A stretch of 64,000 nt of DNA from Akebia trifoliata (GCA_017979445.1 CM030706.1:23972281-24036280), one strand, 5' to 3'. Shown: positions 10,969 to 21,819, counted from the first letter of the stretch. Notes: generated by a model not told the origin, from the sequence alone. Numbers and translations are program-made.

Positions 10969-13900
10969 TGTGGCGTCCCGTCAAACGCTAACACAAATCC
11001 CCATGTCAGATCTCGAGGTACTAGTGGCACCTCGAAATTTCGGCATGGTCTCCTCTGTTTATGTTAGCAATCCAAGGCGTTTAATCAGCACCTGATAAAC
11101 GGCATACAATCCTGCATACAGATATAAAATATAATACTAGCGGAAGCCTATATAAGTCTAATAACGTACGAAAGATCAGAGTGCGGAAGAATAACCAGGA
11201 TACAGGATTATACAAAATTTCTCACTCTAACAGAAATCCTAACACTCAGAACAACATGTATAATACTCTTGGATAAATCGACACCACTAGGGGTAATAAC
11301 CCCAATACTCACCAAGTGACGAACTCTGGCTGTCTATCTGACCCACCAGATGATTCTCACTCGTGCTCTATATCTGCCTCGCCAAACTTCGGATCTGAAA
11401 CTAAAAAAATGGAGAAAGAAAGGGTGAGTAACAATGGTTACCCAGTAGGAAAAAAAACAATTTCTGCCAATAATCCCTCCTAACATGAACGAATAAGCAT
11501 ACTGAATCATTTTAAAATAGTCAAAGTTTTACAGAAGAAATTACAATTAACTGGTACATAAAGCCAGGGATGAACAACTAAACATTTTAAAACTCACATT
11601 ACATCGATCAGCAGTACTCACTATAACATTATCTTTTTATACAAATCTAATTGATCAAAGGGAAATAATAAACATGGATTTTATTTTATATATCAAAATA
11701 AACAATAAATACATAATACACAATGGTGGAGTATTGGAATTAGAGTGTTGGGATTCACGACTGGATCGCTCCCAGTCGGGACATGATGTTACAATTTCTC
11801 TCTGGCTTTTAGTTCCTGATTTTGTAGTCGGTCGCTGCACTTACCACGCTTGGTTGACCATTTATCCGGCTCAGGCTGGCCGTTTGACGTGACCGTAAGC
11901 AATGGGTCTCTTTTCGATGTGTCAGAACGTTTGACTACTATAGATTGTTAGTGATCATTGACTAATCATCTTCGTCTATGCCTATTAGGCGTGCATGTGA
12001 TTCCCAAATATACAAACCATTCGTATACGACCACCTTTACATTACAAGTTCATTGGTAAAGATAGAGAGGAATAAACCCGGATTCCAGTTGTGACTCCAT
12101 TCTCATACGCGTCCCATACCACGTATGAGCTTGGTGGTCCCTACCGTACATCCCAGGATAGTACACCACTCCGGATGATATGACGCACTATCCCTTCAGG
12201 CATTCACAAACTCTTTAACAACTCACAAAATAGCTACAGATGTATTATTTTTCATTTGAAAACAAAAGAGAAATTAACAATACAAGGTTGAGAATAGATA
12301 TCCAGTTTTCTACCATGCAAGTGTGGCCACTCGGCCTAAAATAAATAACATAACGGAAACGTAAATAGCGCCTCGCGCTAACAGAAAGGAAATAAACATG
12401 CAACCAATAATATTATCCCTGGATATCTGTTCACCAACCTACACACAGCACAAGAACGTAAAATGCAGACATCACCCCTCGGGTGTGACTCTGACATTTT
12501 ACCATTTCATACCCTTTTTCCCTTTTTCCGATTTTTACAATTTTCAATCTCTTCAATAAAACATCCATTTTCTGATATTCATCAACTCAATATGAGTTCA
12601 TTGAATATTAAATCACATTTTTCAACTATAGAATTTATTTCTATCAATAATATTGAAAAAAAATACAAATTTCATATCAAAACGGGGTCCAAGCAGTGCC
12701 CAAGACCCAATTTATGGAAATAACCCGTTAAAATACCTTACCCACGTATAATTTGTTAAAAATACAATTAAACATATCAAACATGCAATTTCTGGCGTAG
12801 ATTTTTGAAATAATAAAAGAATTCTATATTTTGGAAATACATCCAAATTTTTTCGATAAAGTCCTAAATGCAATTTTCACAATCTAGATTACTAATAGAA
12901 ATTAAGAGTTCCTTACAATCTCTAGGCGAGATGATTGAAGCGTGTGCACGAAAATCGAGACGATTGGCGCGGAAATCGAGACGGACCAAACTTCGAAGCG
13001 GCTAATTTTTGAAACTGGCCTGGTGATTTCGAAGATCTCGATGTGCTCGTCTCTTCTCCCTTCTACGGCGAAAGACGGTTTGACCCCGAAATCGATGAAA
13101 ACCGAGGTCAAAGTTATGAAATCTCCGTATAAAAATACGGCTGATTTTTGACTATACGGGGTGAAAAAGACGTGAAAACGAAAGGAATTTGGGTGGGTTA
13201 TGTAAAGAATGAGGCTGCGGACGTTTCTCCCTTCTGCGTCGGAAGACGGTTTGACCCGAAAATGGACGAAATCCGAGGTCAAAGTTTCGAAATTTCCGTA
13301 TCCAAATACGACTGATTTTTGATGATATCGGGTAAAATAGAAAGTGAAACAAAGAAAGGTTGGGTGGGTTTTGTAGAGAACGTAGTTGCGGACATTTCTC
13401 CCTTCTGCGTCGATCGTCGACGGCGAGCCGTTTGTGAGAGATCTGAGATAGAAGATCGAAGAAAAAAAAAATTTTATTTTTTATATGTCTCGGCCGTATG
13501 GACGCATTGGGGAAGATGACATATTAAAAAAAATTAAAAATATTATTTAAATAAAATGTGGGACGAATTCGGTATTTTGTCAATTGTTTCGATCGATGAT
13601 AACTTGATCATCCGGACTCCAAAACTGACAAATGAATACTCTATTTCACCTAATTTTTCGTTTCAGATCTAATGGTATAGTCAATTTCTACAAATTATAT
13701 CTCCATAAAAAATTTATATTTTTGGCCTGATGTGACCCCTAAACTTGATGTCGTTTTCATTTTTTACGATAATTCGACTTCTTGATCTCCAAAAATGACA
13801 AATAAATAGTTTATGTTGAATAATTTTTCGTTATCAACCCAATGGTATAATCGAATTTTAAAAATTATTACTCTAACAAAAAGTCACTATTTTAGCCTAG

Positions 13901-14135
13901 TCCGACCCGGTAATCGAGGATTTTGCAACTTTTATATTTGGACTTGCATTTGAACGTGCTTATAGGTTAAACTATGTTTTTCGATCATTTTGAATCTAAT
14001 GGTGAGGTCAGATTCCATTAAAAATAATCAGAAACATCCTAAAGTTTTACCCCTAAATCCCACTTTCAAGATTTTTTTAAAATTCCACTATTTATTTTTT
14101 CCTCGAGATACGAATTAAAAATTCTGGGTTTTACA
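10969..14135 (+). mobile_element. Solo LTR, Tekay-like family, copy 1
   Basis: This 3,167-bp block starts TGTGGCGTCCCG and ends GGGTTTTACA. It is flanked by identical 5-bp target duplications ATTTA (10964-10968 and 14136-14140). It matches 46039-49203 end to end and 61543-64000 up to the window edge. The TGT...CGCCCC start and GTTACA end, with an LTR of about 3.2 kb, fit Tekay/Del-type chromovirus LTRs; that lineage call is inferred from the termini and length only. No primer-binding site, gag or pol adjoins it, so it is a solo LTR. Short ORFs inside it recur in the other copies only because the DNA is repeated. It includes a GC-richer 171-bp tandem block, listed separately. Confidence 0.93.
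13054..13455 (+). repeat. Tandem 171-bp units inside Tekay-like LTR copy 1
   Basis: TTCTCCCTTCT recurs at 13054, 13225 and 13396, exactly 171 bp apart. Each is followed by a GACGG/GACGGCG stretch, and the first two by CCGAAA...GAGGTCAAAGTT and a short hairpin. Unit 1 holds CCGTATAAAAATACGG (13125-13140), a 6-bp inverted repeat around AAAA that is also a TATA-like sequence. Unit 2 holds the partly decayed CCGTATCCAAATACGA. The third unit is partial. This part of the LTR is visibly richer in CG dinucleotides than its surroundings. Confidence 0.85.
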
Positions 14136-14232
14136 ATTTAACTCACTATTTGATTTATTGCTTTCATTTTTTATCTTATTACTTTCAAATATCTACACTA
14201 TTTTTTTTTAAATATTATTCCATATAGGCATT

Positions 14233-16414
14233 ATGTCATCGAGAGAGGATTCTGATAATTCGTCGATAGAGAATTCTAACAGCTTGTCGACATCGGATTT
14301 TGATAGCTCAGCACCTTTGATTCCTACACAAGATAGTCATCAGAGCTCGTCGACATTGGATCCACATTCATCATTTGATTCATGCCTCAATCTGAAATTC
14401 AATTATATGGGGCAATGCAGTGGGGATAACTCGACAGACTTATCGACCAATATTGGCCGCTATGCGATGGCACACGTGCCACCTTTCTATTCTTCTTGAA
14501 AGAAGGTACTGACGGAATTGCTTAAACTTATTTGGCATCTGCTCTAGGTAGTTTAAATATTCTATTGATTAGGTGCAATAATGATGAATATTTTCATTAT
14601 ATTAGAATTGATTTTTTTATTTATATTTTGATAATCCCATTACAACATTGCTGAGGACTACAAGAAGTTCTGCCTATAGAAAGCTAACCATGCATGGAGA
14701 GAGAGGAAATATCGATTGGGAAAGGAATATTGCAGAATTGGTAGTATTGATGCAGAGTGAAAGTTGAATAAGCCCAAAAATAGATGGATCAAGCAAGATG
14801 ATAGGGAAAAGTTTGTCGATTTAAAATCGACACTGATTGACAAAGAAAAGTATGACAAAATGAAAAAACTTTGAAAGAAAAATAAAACTCCACACACAAC
14901 CAGTAGAAAGGGTATAACAAAAAAGGTAGAGGAAATAGTAAGTATTAATCTATGATGTGTATAGATAATTAGATCAGTTTAGCTAACGATCATCATTTAA
15001 TAGATTATTATTAGCCATTTAATAAGTTCTTTTCTATCTCAAATATTGTATCATTTTATGATTGATAATCATGCTAAAATATTAAGTTCTTGAGTCTTGA
15101 TGGAGTTAGTTAATTATTTTGGTTACTTTTATTAGGAATAGCTTCGGACTTGAATAAGAAACTGTAGAATTCTATTTTCATGTTGTATGAATTTGGGTTG
15201 GTCGTTTTTTTTCTTGTTTGTGAATTTTTGTTTGTTTGCTGAAAATTGGTCCTTGTTACTGGTGGTGTGAGGGGTTTTAGGATCACAACAAAAATGTATG
15301 GTTTAATGGGTATATTTGAATGATTGGATACATATATAACTAACTCAAGATTGTATGGATTTGGGTTAGCCTTAATTTCTTCTTATTTGTATGGATTTGG
15401 ATTGTCCTGTCCATTTGCATCAGTAGTTGATCAATATTTTGCACATTTTTGGTCTAAACAAAAAAAATATAAGATGGGTGGTCGGCAACCCACAAGAATA
15501 GAGCTCTTCATTGATAGTCATATGAAGAGTGATGGTAGTGCTCTCACTCCTTAATTGGCGGAATCCCTTGTAAGTGTTGTTATTTTTTTGGTCAAATTTT
15601 TTATTTTTATTTTTGAAAAAATTACTCATCATCGTAATATTTTCATTATTTTGTTGGGTCAATTAAACAGACCTATTAAAGAAAATCCTAGCCTGCCCAT
15701 AAAGATATCGACTATGATCCTATTTCCATTATATGTATGACTTATATTATTTAATTTTGATTTTTTATTTACATACATTATATTAATCGTGTTGTGCATA
15801 GGTGTTTGGAAAAGATGGAAAAGGCAGAATACGAGATATGGGGGGTGGAGTTTCAAAGATTTCATTACATTATACAACTCACAGTTAGAATTATACGGAT
15901 AAGTTTGAAAGAGACATGGTTAACTTAAGTCAACTAGTTCATGCACTAATGAAAGATAAGAAGAAGAAAAAAAGAACAAGTACAAGAAGAAAAAATCATC
16001 TACATTTGAAATTGAAGGTCCTTTTATTTAGGTAAGATGTAAAAACACTTTAGCTTTAGAGATTCTTCATTTAACTTTTCATTAATATTTAATTCATATA
16101 AATTATGGATTTCAGCTTACATATCTAATCATAAACAGTAATTCTATTTTACAGGCGACATCAGATTCCACAATTCCTAATATGCAAGGAGGTAAATTAC
16201 CAGTATCAGAACCATTACATAATTGAATAATGGTAGGGTATACTTATTGATGAAGTTTAGAAGGAATATGATCTACGCTTATTCAATTTGTATCATTGAG
16301 ATCATTGACTCTTCAACTGAGCTAATGGATAGAGTTGGACCCCAAGAGACTTTACTTGACATTCTTTGTGATGAGGTGATTAGATGGCCTAAGAGCTACT
16401 ATCGTGTACTTTGA
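14233..16414 (+). pseudogene. CACTA second gene, Ptta/Transposase_24-like (TNPA-type) relic
   Basis: Pieces in the order of a plant Ptta/En-Spm (Transposase_24) protein are visible. There is a serine/aspartate-rich N-terminus (14233-14499), then a basic stretch with REKFVDLKSTLIDKEKYDKM (about 14807-14866) and NKTPHTTSRKG. Next come RIELFIDSHMKSDGSALTP (about 15498-15554), GKDGKGRIRDMGGGVSKI (about 15807-15860), a lysine-rich coil, and finally FRRNM...AYSICIIEI and DEVIRWPKSYYRVL (16223-16414). The family usually has the KDGS, R-G-R-G-x-G and terminal WPK motifs in this order. The gene is probably split by introns and is also interrupted by stops. In autonomous elements such a protein binds the subterminal repeats, which are present here at 19000-19235. 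Confidence 0.7.
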
Positions 16415-16491
16415 AGTCTAAGTCAAAACAACGCTTAGAGTGATCTCATGTACCAAGAAGATGAAATTGGCATTCATGTACCAAGAAGATG

Positions 16492-16575
16492 AAGTTGTTA
16501 TTCATTGTTTTTACTTGATTATTGCAACATTTCAAGACTAATACTGAGATAGCTACTATAATTGGGCATGAGGTA
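16492..16575 (+). pseudogene. Captured exon fragment of an OMA1-like M48 metalloprotease
   Basis: The frame reads KLLFIVFT, a TGA stop where glycine is expected, then LLQHFKTNTEIATIIGHE, and meets a GT donor (GAG/GTAATT) at 16574-16576. OMA1-type mitochondrial inner-membrane proteases carry the same stretch just before and into the zinc-binding HExxH motif (GHE plus V-G-H from the next exon). The fragment therefore stops in the middle of the active-site motif, at an exon edge. The remainder of HExxH is not seen downstream. It lies between the second CACTA gene and the transposon's 3' end, on the same strand, as expected for a captured host exon. Identification rests on motif recall, not on a search. 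Confidence 0.65.
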
Positions 16576-18402
16576 ATTTCCATAAATCTCCTTTCTGTTT
16601 TAGATTTTCCTAGGTTGAAACTGAAATGCAATCTTGATAGTCTTGTGTTTTTTTCAAAGGATGAAGCAGATGCAAACTCTTTTCAAAGGAAATCCAAGAG
16701 GTCAAGGATTGATGGTGTGAATGCCTCAAGAAGCTAAAGAACAACCATGCCTGGTTCTTGGATACAGTTTCTCTCTCTAAGTCTCCAAATTAGATGTCAA
16801 GGGCAGCATTGGACTCCCATCAGATTGATGTGGGGGAAAGGTACGAATTGGGGGGGGGGGGAATCCCATTTTGAAATTTCCTTTATGGTAATCTTGAATA
16901 ATCTTTCCACTAGATATAATCCAAGACATGCTGACGATGAAACTGAATTCACTACTGTAAGTTATATTATTATATCAAATGAATTTTTCCACCGACTTTC
17001 AGGGCTTAGATGAGGTTCAGTCATACATTCTTATCATACGGTCTATAGAGAGTGAAAATTTTGCTAAAGATATCAAATTTCAAGAGTTTCTTCATTTGGT
17101 TAGTAACTTACTTCTTTGTCTTTCTATGCCACAACTATACTTTAGTTCATTAATTGAACAATGGTTGATTGCATTTACCTAAAAAAGTTCTTATTAAGTG
17201 GTTGGATGTCCTTGTTATGCCATGTTGGATTATTGTCACTCATGATATATTAGTATATATGTTATGGGTTTAAGTTGAAATATACCAATCATTCTTCTTA
17301 TGGTTAGATTAGATAAATTTCTTATACGACTTCTTCAAAAGGTTACACTGAACTTCCTGTTTATTTGATTTCCCATTTTCTCACTATTGATCTGTGTGAA
17401 TCAAATAGTAAAACTTTACCTATGAGTGGTTGCAAATGCAAGAGATTCGGTGGTATTTTATATCCCTCTTCAGAATAGTTGAGTATATTCCATCATCTAA
17501 GGTTCTCCTTCACTCATGCCTGCAGTGGGAGGGCATTTCTCTTCTTCAAAAATATTATCTCGGAATTCTGCACCTCGTGATCTATTGGGGATATTTTGAA
17601 AGGGAGGAATAGTCAAATTTTTGAGAATGAAGAGCACTTGATGCAAGATGTTAGTATTTTATTTGGGCTTGATGTTCTTTTGGTGCCAGGTATTCAAGGA
17701 ATTTAGGGGAGTGTTCCTTGACTATTTTGTAGGGAAATGGAGCTAGCTTTATAATTTTTCTATTGACGATGTTAATCCACTTCAGCATTTTCTTATGAAA
17801 CACGTACATGACCATCATATTCTTCTTCTTATAGCAACGTAAGTGAAATAGGCCATATCATGAAAATTTTCATATTAAAACATACAGAAAATAGTTTCGG
17901 GCATGGACTTATACGCCTACGTCAATCTATTATTGTACCAAGAGGTGATTAGGACTAAACATTTTATCATGAAAAAGACATTTTATCAGTAATGCTGATG
18001 GTTTAGTGGTTTTCTAGCCAACCCCCAACCCTTGGGACAAGGTTTTGATGATGATAGGGTTTCCCACATCTACTTTATTTGTCACTTTTCCCGACTTTCT
18101 TCTTTTATTATTTATTTTGTTTGATGATATTGACTTTTTGCTCTTAATTTAAAGAGGTGATTGAATTCATGGTAAAACTTGGTGAGTTCATTGCACATCT
18201 GAAATAGATGAAAGTAGCTTTGGAAGCCGCAGAACTTCGTAAACAACATGCTAAAACTGAGGCTACACTGGCCAAAGAAAAAAAACATGAGTTAACATCA
18301 GAGGTTAACTTCTGTTCTGCGTTGTGGTTTCATTTACATTGGTAGTAACCTGATTTTGCAAGTAAGACTTGTCCATTACGAGGGAAAAACACAGGTCATG
18401 TT
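16576..18402 (+). other. Unidentified putative captured gene pieces inside the CACTA element
   Basis: Several short exon-like stretches occur here on the + strand. One starts after TTTTTTCAAAG (KDEADANSFQRKSKRSRID, about 16659-16715). A second ends at a GTAAGT donor near 16957 (NPRHADDETEFTT). A third follows ACTTTCAG at 17002 (GLDEVQSYILIIRS, then DIKFQEFLHLV). Another reads NSQIFENEEHLMQDV (about 17609-17653). The last is a coiled-coil-like stretch (ALEAAELRKQHAKTEATLAK, about 18218-18277) with a stop just before it. I cannot name any of them. Their composition differs from the surrounding AT-rich filler, and they probably come from more than one host gene. Confidence 0.4.
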
Positions 18403-18618
18403 GGTGCCTTTAGCTTTAACAGAGCAAGTGCCATGGTAGAGCAGCTTGAGAAAGCTGGGAAGGAATCCCTCGATTTCTCTTGCACCATAATGGTTATTGG
18501 AAAGACAAGTGTCAGTAAAAGTGCAACTATTAATTCAATCTTCAATGAAGTCAAGCTCAGCACAGATGCATTCTAGATGGGCACAAAGAAGGTTCAGGAT
18601 GTTGTGGGAACCGTTTAA
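18403..18618 (+). pseudogene. Captured fragment of a TOC159/TOC132-type chloroplast import GTPase
   Basis: Seventy-one codons match the start of the G domain of the TOC159/132/120 preprotein receptors of the chloroplast outer envelope. The frame reads NRASAMVEQLEKAGKESLD, then FSCTIMVIGKTSVSKSATIN, then STDAF, a TAG stop, and MGTKKVQDVVGTV before a TAA. The P-loop (G1) expected as GxxGVGKS reads GKTSVSKS, so the glycine before the invariant lysine is serine. With the internal TAG this cannot encode a working GTPase. The piece ends abruptly before the G3 (DTPG) motif. It sits about 380 bp before the CACTA subterminal repeats, consistent with capture by the transposon. Confidence 0.85.
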
Positions 18619-18817
18619 GTAACTTGATCTATTTCCTATTGAAAGTGGGATTTTTTTTTTAGACTTCATTACATTGATGTATGTGAACGTGATCTCGGGA
18701 ATTCTTCTAACATGTGAGATTAAAATTTTGACTTTTGACTTATAACTGACTTATATTACTTACATAAGTAATTATTTTTAAAATCTTATTATTCTTTGAT
18801 ACTATGAATTGAATGCA

Positions 18818-18920
18818 AATTGGTGTGGATGGGATGTGAATGGATGGGGATGAGAGGGGATGGGATGGGATGTGAATGTCGACGTGGATGTAAGTGGATG
18901 GGATATGAATATGAATGTGT
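18818..18920 (+). repeat. GGATG-type degenerate minisatellite
   Basis: A purine-rich stretch is made of repeated GGATGGGATGTGAATG-like words (GGTGTGGATGGGATGTGAATG, GGATGGGGATGAGAGGGGATG, GGGATGTGAATGTCGACGTGG). The core is GGATG with 5- to 20-bp variants. It lies between the TOC fragment and the subterminal repeats of the CACTA element, a common place for such arrays. Confidence 0.7.
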
Positions 18921-18999
18921 GATTTTTTTTCGCAGGTGTAGATTGAAGACAAAAGCATTTGAGCACATAAAAAAGAGTTCTGATTGGTCTTTAAATTAA

Positions 19000-19249
19000 T
19001 TCGACAGCCTCAAGCTGTCAAAACTATGGAAGAATCCCATATTCGTCTGCCTCTAACCATCGAAAATATGTTATTCGACAGCCTATAGCCGTCGAATATA
19101 TTGTTAAAATCCCAAATTCAACGACCTTAAGCTGTCGAATTTATAAAATTCTATGACTTTTAGCTGCCGAATATTTTTCGACAACACCCAATTCGATGGA
19201 CTAATTCGCCGGTTTTGGGCTGTCGATATTTGGATATTTTCACATAGTG
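19000..19249 (+). repeat. CACTA 3' subterminal palindromes and terminus
   Basis: Five or so imperfect palindromes of the type TTCGACAGC-(3-5 nt)-GCTGTCGAA occur in 240 bp: at 19000 (CGACAGCCTCAAGCTGTC), about 19074 (CGACAGCCTATAGCCGTCG), about 19120 (CAACGACCTTAAGCTGTCG), about 19153 (ATGACTTTTAGCTGCCG), and about 19190-19225 (CGATGGACTAATTCGCCG, GGGCTGTCG). The array ends TTTTCACATAGTG at 19249. Such arrays are the binding sites for the TNPA-type protein in CACTA elements, and the terminal CACTATGTG marks the outer end. Confidence 0.8.
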
Positions 19250-20919
19250 GAACATTTTCGCTAATGTCATGTGCAGCACTAACACTTGAGAAATTGTAAT
19301 TACCAAGTTTCTTAAGACAAGGGATGGAAATGACTCCATATATCTCAAGTAAATTTAGTATTTCAGCTGTTCAAGTAAAGGTTGTCAGTAATATGAACAA
19401 ACTAAATAGGAGGGTATACCTCAATGTGTACATCTAAATATATAGATGAACCAGCCCTCCTTCCCTTCAAGCGATGGCATCCCTACGATATTGTTAAACA
19501 AAAGCTTTATACGTTAAAAGCATAGTCAACAAAACAAACATTTGTTTATATAAGTACGATACGGTCCAACAATATGAACTTGGGCAACATGGAAATTACT
19601 CCATCAATTTTTCTTATTTAATGAAAAAATTCATGGTTTTTGGTTGTGTTCAAATAAATGCATAGTACCTAAGAAAAGAACACACCAAGTTGGCACCTTC
19701 TCAAAGTCCTTATGGTACCAATAAGTTTACAAGCACACAAAATCATAAATCAATAGACTATAAATTACTTCAGAATCACATAAATCACAAAAGAAGGTAC
19801 TTTGTAGCTTATTAGCTAAAGCACGTAGCAAAATTTTCGTATTTCAATTAAAGATAGCTTCCAAGCCAATCGTTTTCTCATACAAAATCAATTAATAGAT
19901 CAAAGTAGTCTCTTTGTTTAGGAATGACCCAATCCTTATTCCATGGTCAGAGCCTTTTCACAGGTTGGGTTGGATAGATAGAACACATGGTACTCCCCTT
20001 CTATCCATGATCACCACTCTTCTTCAATGTTTCATAGAGTAACCATCCTATATCCCCTAAAATGTCATTTTTTATTACACAAATGAGCGCTCAGGTAGAA
20101 CAGATCAATGGTCTAGTGGAATGTAGGTTCTAATGACCTCTCCTTTTCGCCAAAAGTATATTGTTCATTACAATTTTTTTTTATGTGCTTTTTAAGAGGT
20201 CAACCACATTGGTATACACACCAAAGTCATTAGGGGTTCTGTAGCAACCTATCCCAAACCCCTCACATTATAGAAAAAGGTACCTTTTGGGATTCTTTGT
20301 TCTGTACTCTTGTTCTGATTTGTATTATTTTCATATAAATAGTATATTGCAAGGTGGTGAGTATGATTTAAGCACTTCCTCATGACTCTCCTTTGAATAT
20401 CTAAAGTCAGTTGATACTTTGATGGCTTTTTGATAAGTCTGTTTCATAGCATCCTGCAACAAAAAGAAGGAAACAAAGATAGAGAATTCAGCAACTTACT
20501 GAGCACGGACTTTTACAACTTACTGAGCTTTATCTTGAAGGCAACCGTGGAGAAATGATACCTATTTGACTCAATCCCACTACTCTTCCCAATTTATGAT
20601 ACTTGACTTTCAATTCATGTCATTTTGCCTACTGCAATCCTCAATTCATTGAGATCTGGAAATTGGAAGTTGTATATAATTTTAATCTTATTTAAAAAAC
20701 CAACCAAACTCACTTCAAAACAAATCCTTAATAGACTCTTCAATGAAAAAGAAAACTAAAAAGCATCCAAATGAGTTGTTAATCATTACAAGAGACAATG
20801 AAATTGTAAAGAATTTTTAATATTGAATTTAGAAATCATAATGTTTCCTTTTAAAATAAAACCAAGTAAACAAAGACATTAGAACACAAGGAACCAAGTA
20901 ATTTCTATATCCAAGGTCC
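19250..20919. other. Unassigned stretch, no gene seen
   Basis: No supported coding region or repeat is visible. The sequence is AT-rich with short frames of random composition. It lies between the CACTA 3' end and the inhibitor-2-like exon, and may be intron or 3' flank of that gene. Confidence 0.5.
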
Positions 20920-21173
20920 TCACTTGACTGGAATCTCAGTAACTTCTTCAATGTCTATCTCACTAACTTCTTCAATTTCTATTTTTTTCACACCAATAGT
21001 CAACGATGACAATGAATCACATCTCTCTTCCTTGCCCTTACCATCATCATTGTCATAAGCTTCATCATCCCCTATTGAAGATCCCTTACGCTTGAGTTCT
21101 TTCAGCTTCGAGAATTTATCATAATGTGCTCTCTGATGCTCTCTAAACATTTTTGTTTTATCTGTTTCAGAGT
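20920..21173 (-). pseudogene. C-terminal exon of a protein phosphatase inhibitor-2 (I-2) family gene, partial
   Basis: After a minus-strand acceptor (GGGCTTTCTCAG, exon start at 21173) the frame reads SETDKTKMFREHQRAHYDKF, then KLKELKRKGSS, an acidic stretch, and LSSLTIGVKKIEIEEVSEID, ending at a stop at 20920-20922. The motif FxEHRRAHYDEFxxxKELRRKGS is the hallmark of plant inhibitor-2 proteins, which regulate type-1 protein phosphatases. Two IEEV-x-E-I repeats sit near the end. No upstream exons with the KTPYHPM-type N-terminal motif are visible between 21174 and the Ogre element starting at 21820, nor just beyond 39000. The exon itself shows no frame break, so it is either part of a gene interrupted by the 17-kb insertion or an isolated fragment. 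Confidence 0.75.
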
Positions 21174-21819
21174 CTGAGAAAGCCCAACACCAAACATTTT
21201 AGAAATTAAACTAAGAAAAAAGAATTCTTTTGAAAGACATAAGAAGAAGATCACGATAAAAGACGATGCATCACCTAAGAAAATATATGGTGGCTGTGGA
21301 CATCAAACCATGACACAAATTACCTAATTGAAAACAATAAAATTGTTTTTAGATGTCAAGAAAAAGAGTCGACCCAACAGTGGAACAACATGCATATAAC
21401 CAATCAATTTCTGAACCACTATGTTGAAGAAAACCGAATTGAAGCAAAAAGTGTAACAAAATTCAAGTAGGTCAAATTGTTACCTGATTAGGTAGAACAA
21501 ATATAAGACAATGACAAAGAATTTCTTGATGGTAACAATGAAACAATTTCACTCTTATTATCTAATATACTTCTAATCAACTTGTTAAACAACAAATTCT
21601 AAAATCACCTTTGCAAATTTTGCACCAACAACTACTGCAAGAATTGATGCTTATGTTGAGATATTAACAGTGTTTGCTCTTCATAGACTCATTGGAGAAT
21701 GGTGATCCCAAAAGATGAATTGTGTAAGTACAACAATTAAACTTTATCATCTTTTTGATCATGGTAACATAACTTGGACCCAATGGGATTTGAACTCAAT
21801 CATTTATTATGCTTGTGTC
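21174..21819. other. Unassigned stretch (possible intron of the I-2-like gene)
   Basis: AT-rich sequence with no supported frame. If the I-2-like exon belongs to a once-intact gene on the minus strand, this would be its upstream intron, now ended by the retrotransposon insertion at 21820. Confidence 0.4.

Larger units (their letters stand above)
7404..19249 (+). mobile_element. Decayed CACTA (En/Spm) transposon carrying host gene fragments; 5' end not located
   Basis: The element is defined by a TNP2-like transposase (7404-10839), a second Ptta/Transposase_24-like gene (14233-16414), a block of captured host fragments (16490-18620) and a palindromic subterminal region ending CACATAGTG at 19249. 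Read from the other side that end is CACTATGTGAAAA, a normal CACTA terminus. The matching 5' terminus and its subterminal repeats were not found upstream. The start given here is therefore only the first transposase homology, and the 3-bp target duplication cannot be checked. A Tekay-like solo LTR (10969-14135) sits between the two genes. All genes are broken, so the element is not autonomous now. Confidence 0.8.

Noticed and set aside
11655..11892. Frames recurring at 46733-47027 as a possible conserved small protein
   Set aside because: Same explanation: Tekay-like LTR DNA, with overlapping frames on opposite strands.
12902..13352. Overlapping frames on both strands that recur at 48009-48575
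   Set aside because: They recur only because they lie in the same repeated LTR. They have no domain, and frames overlap on both strands.
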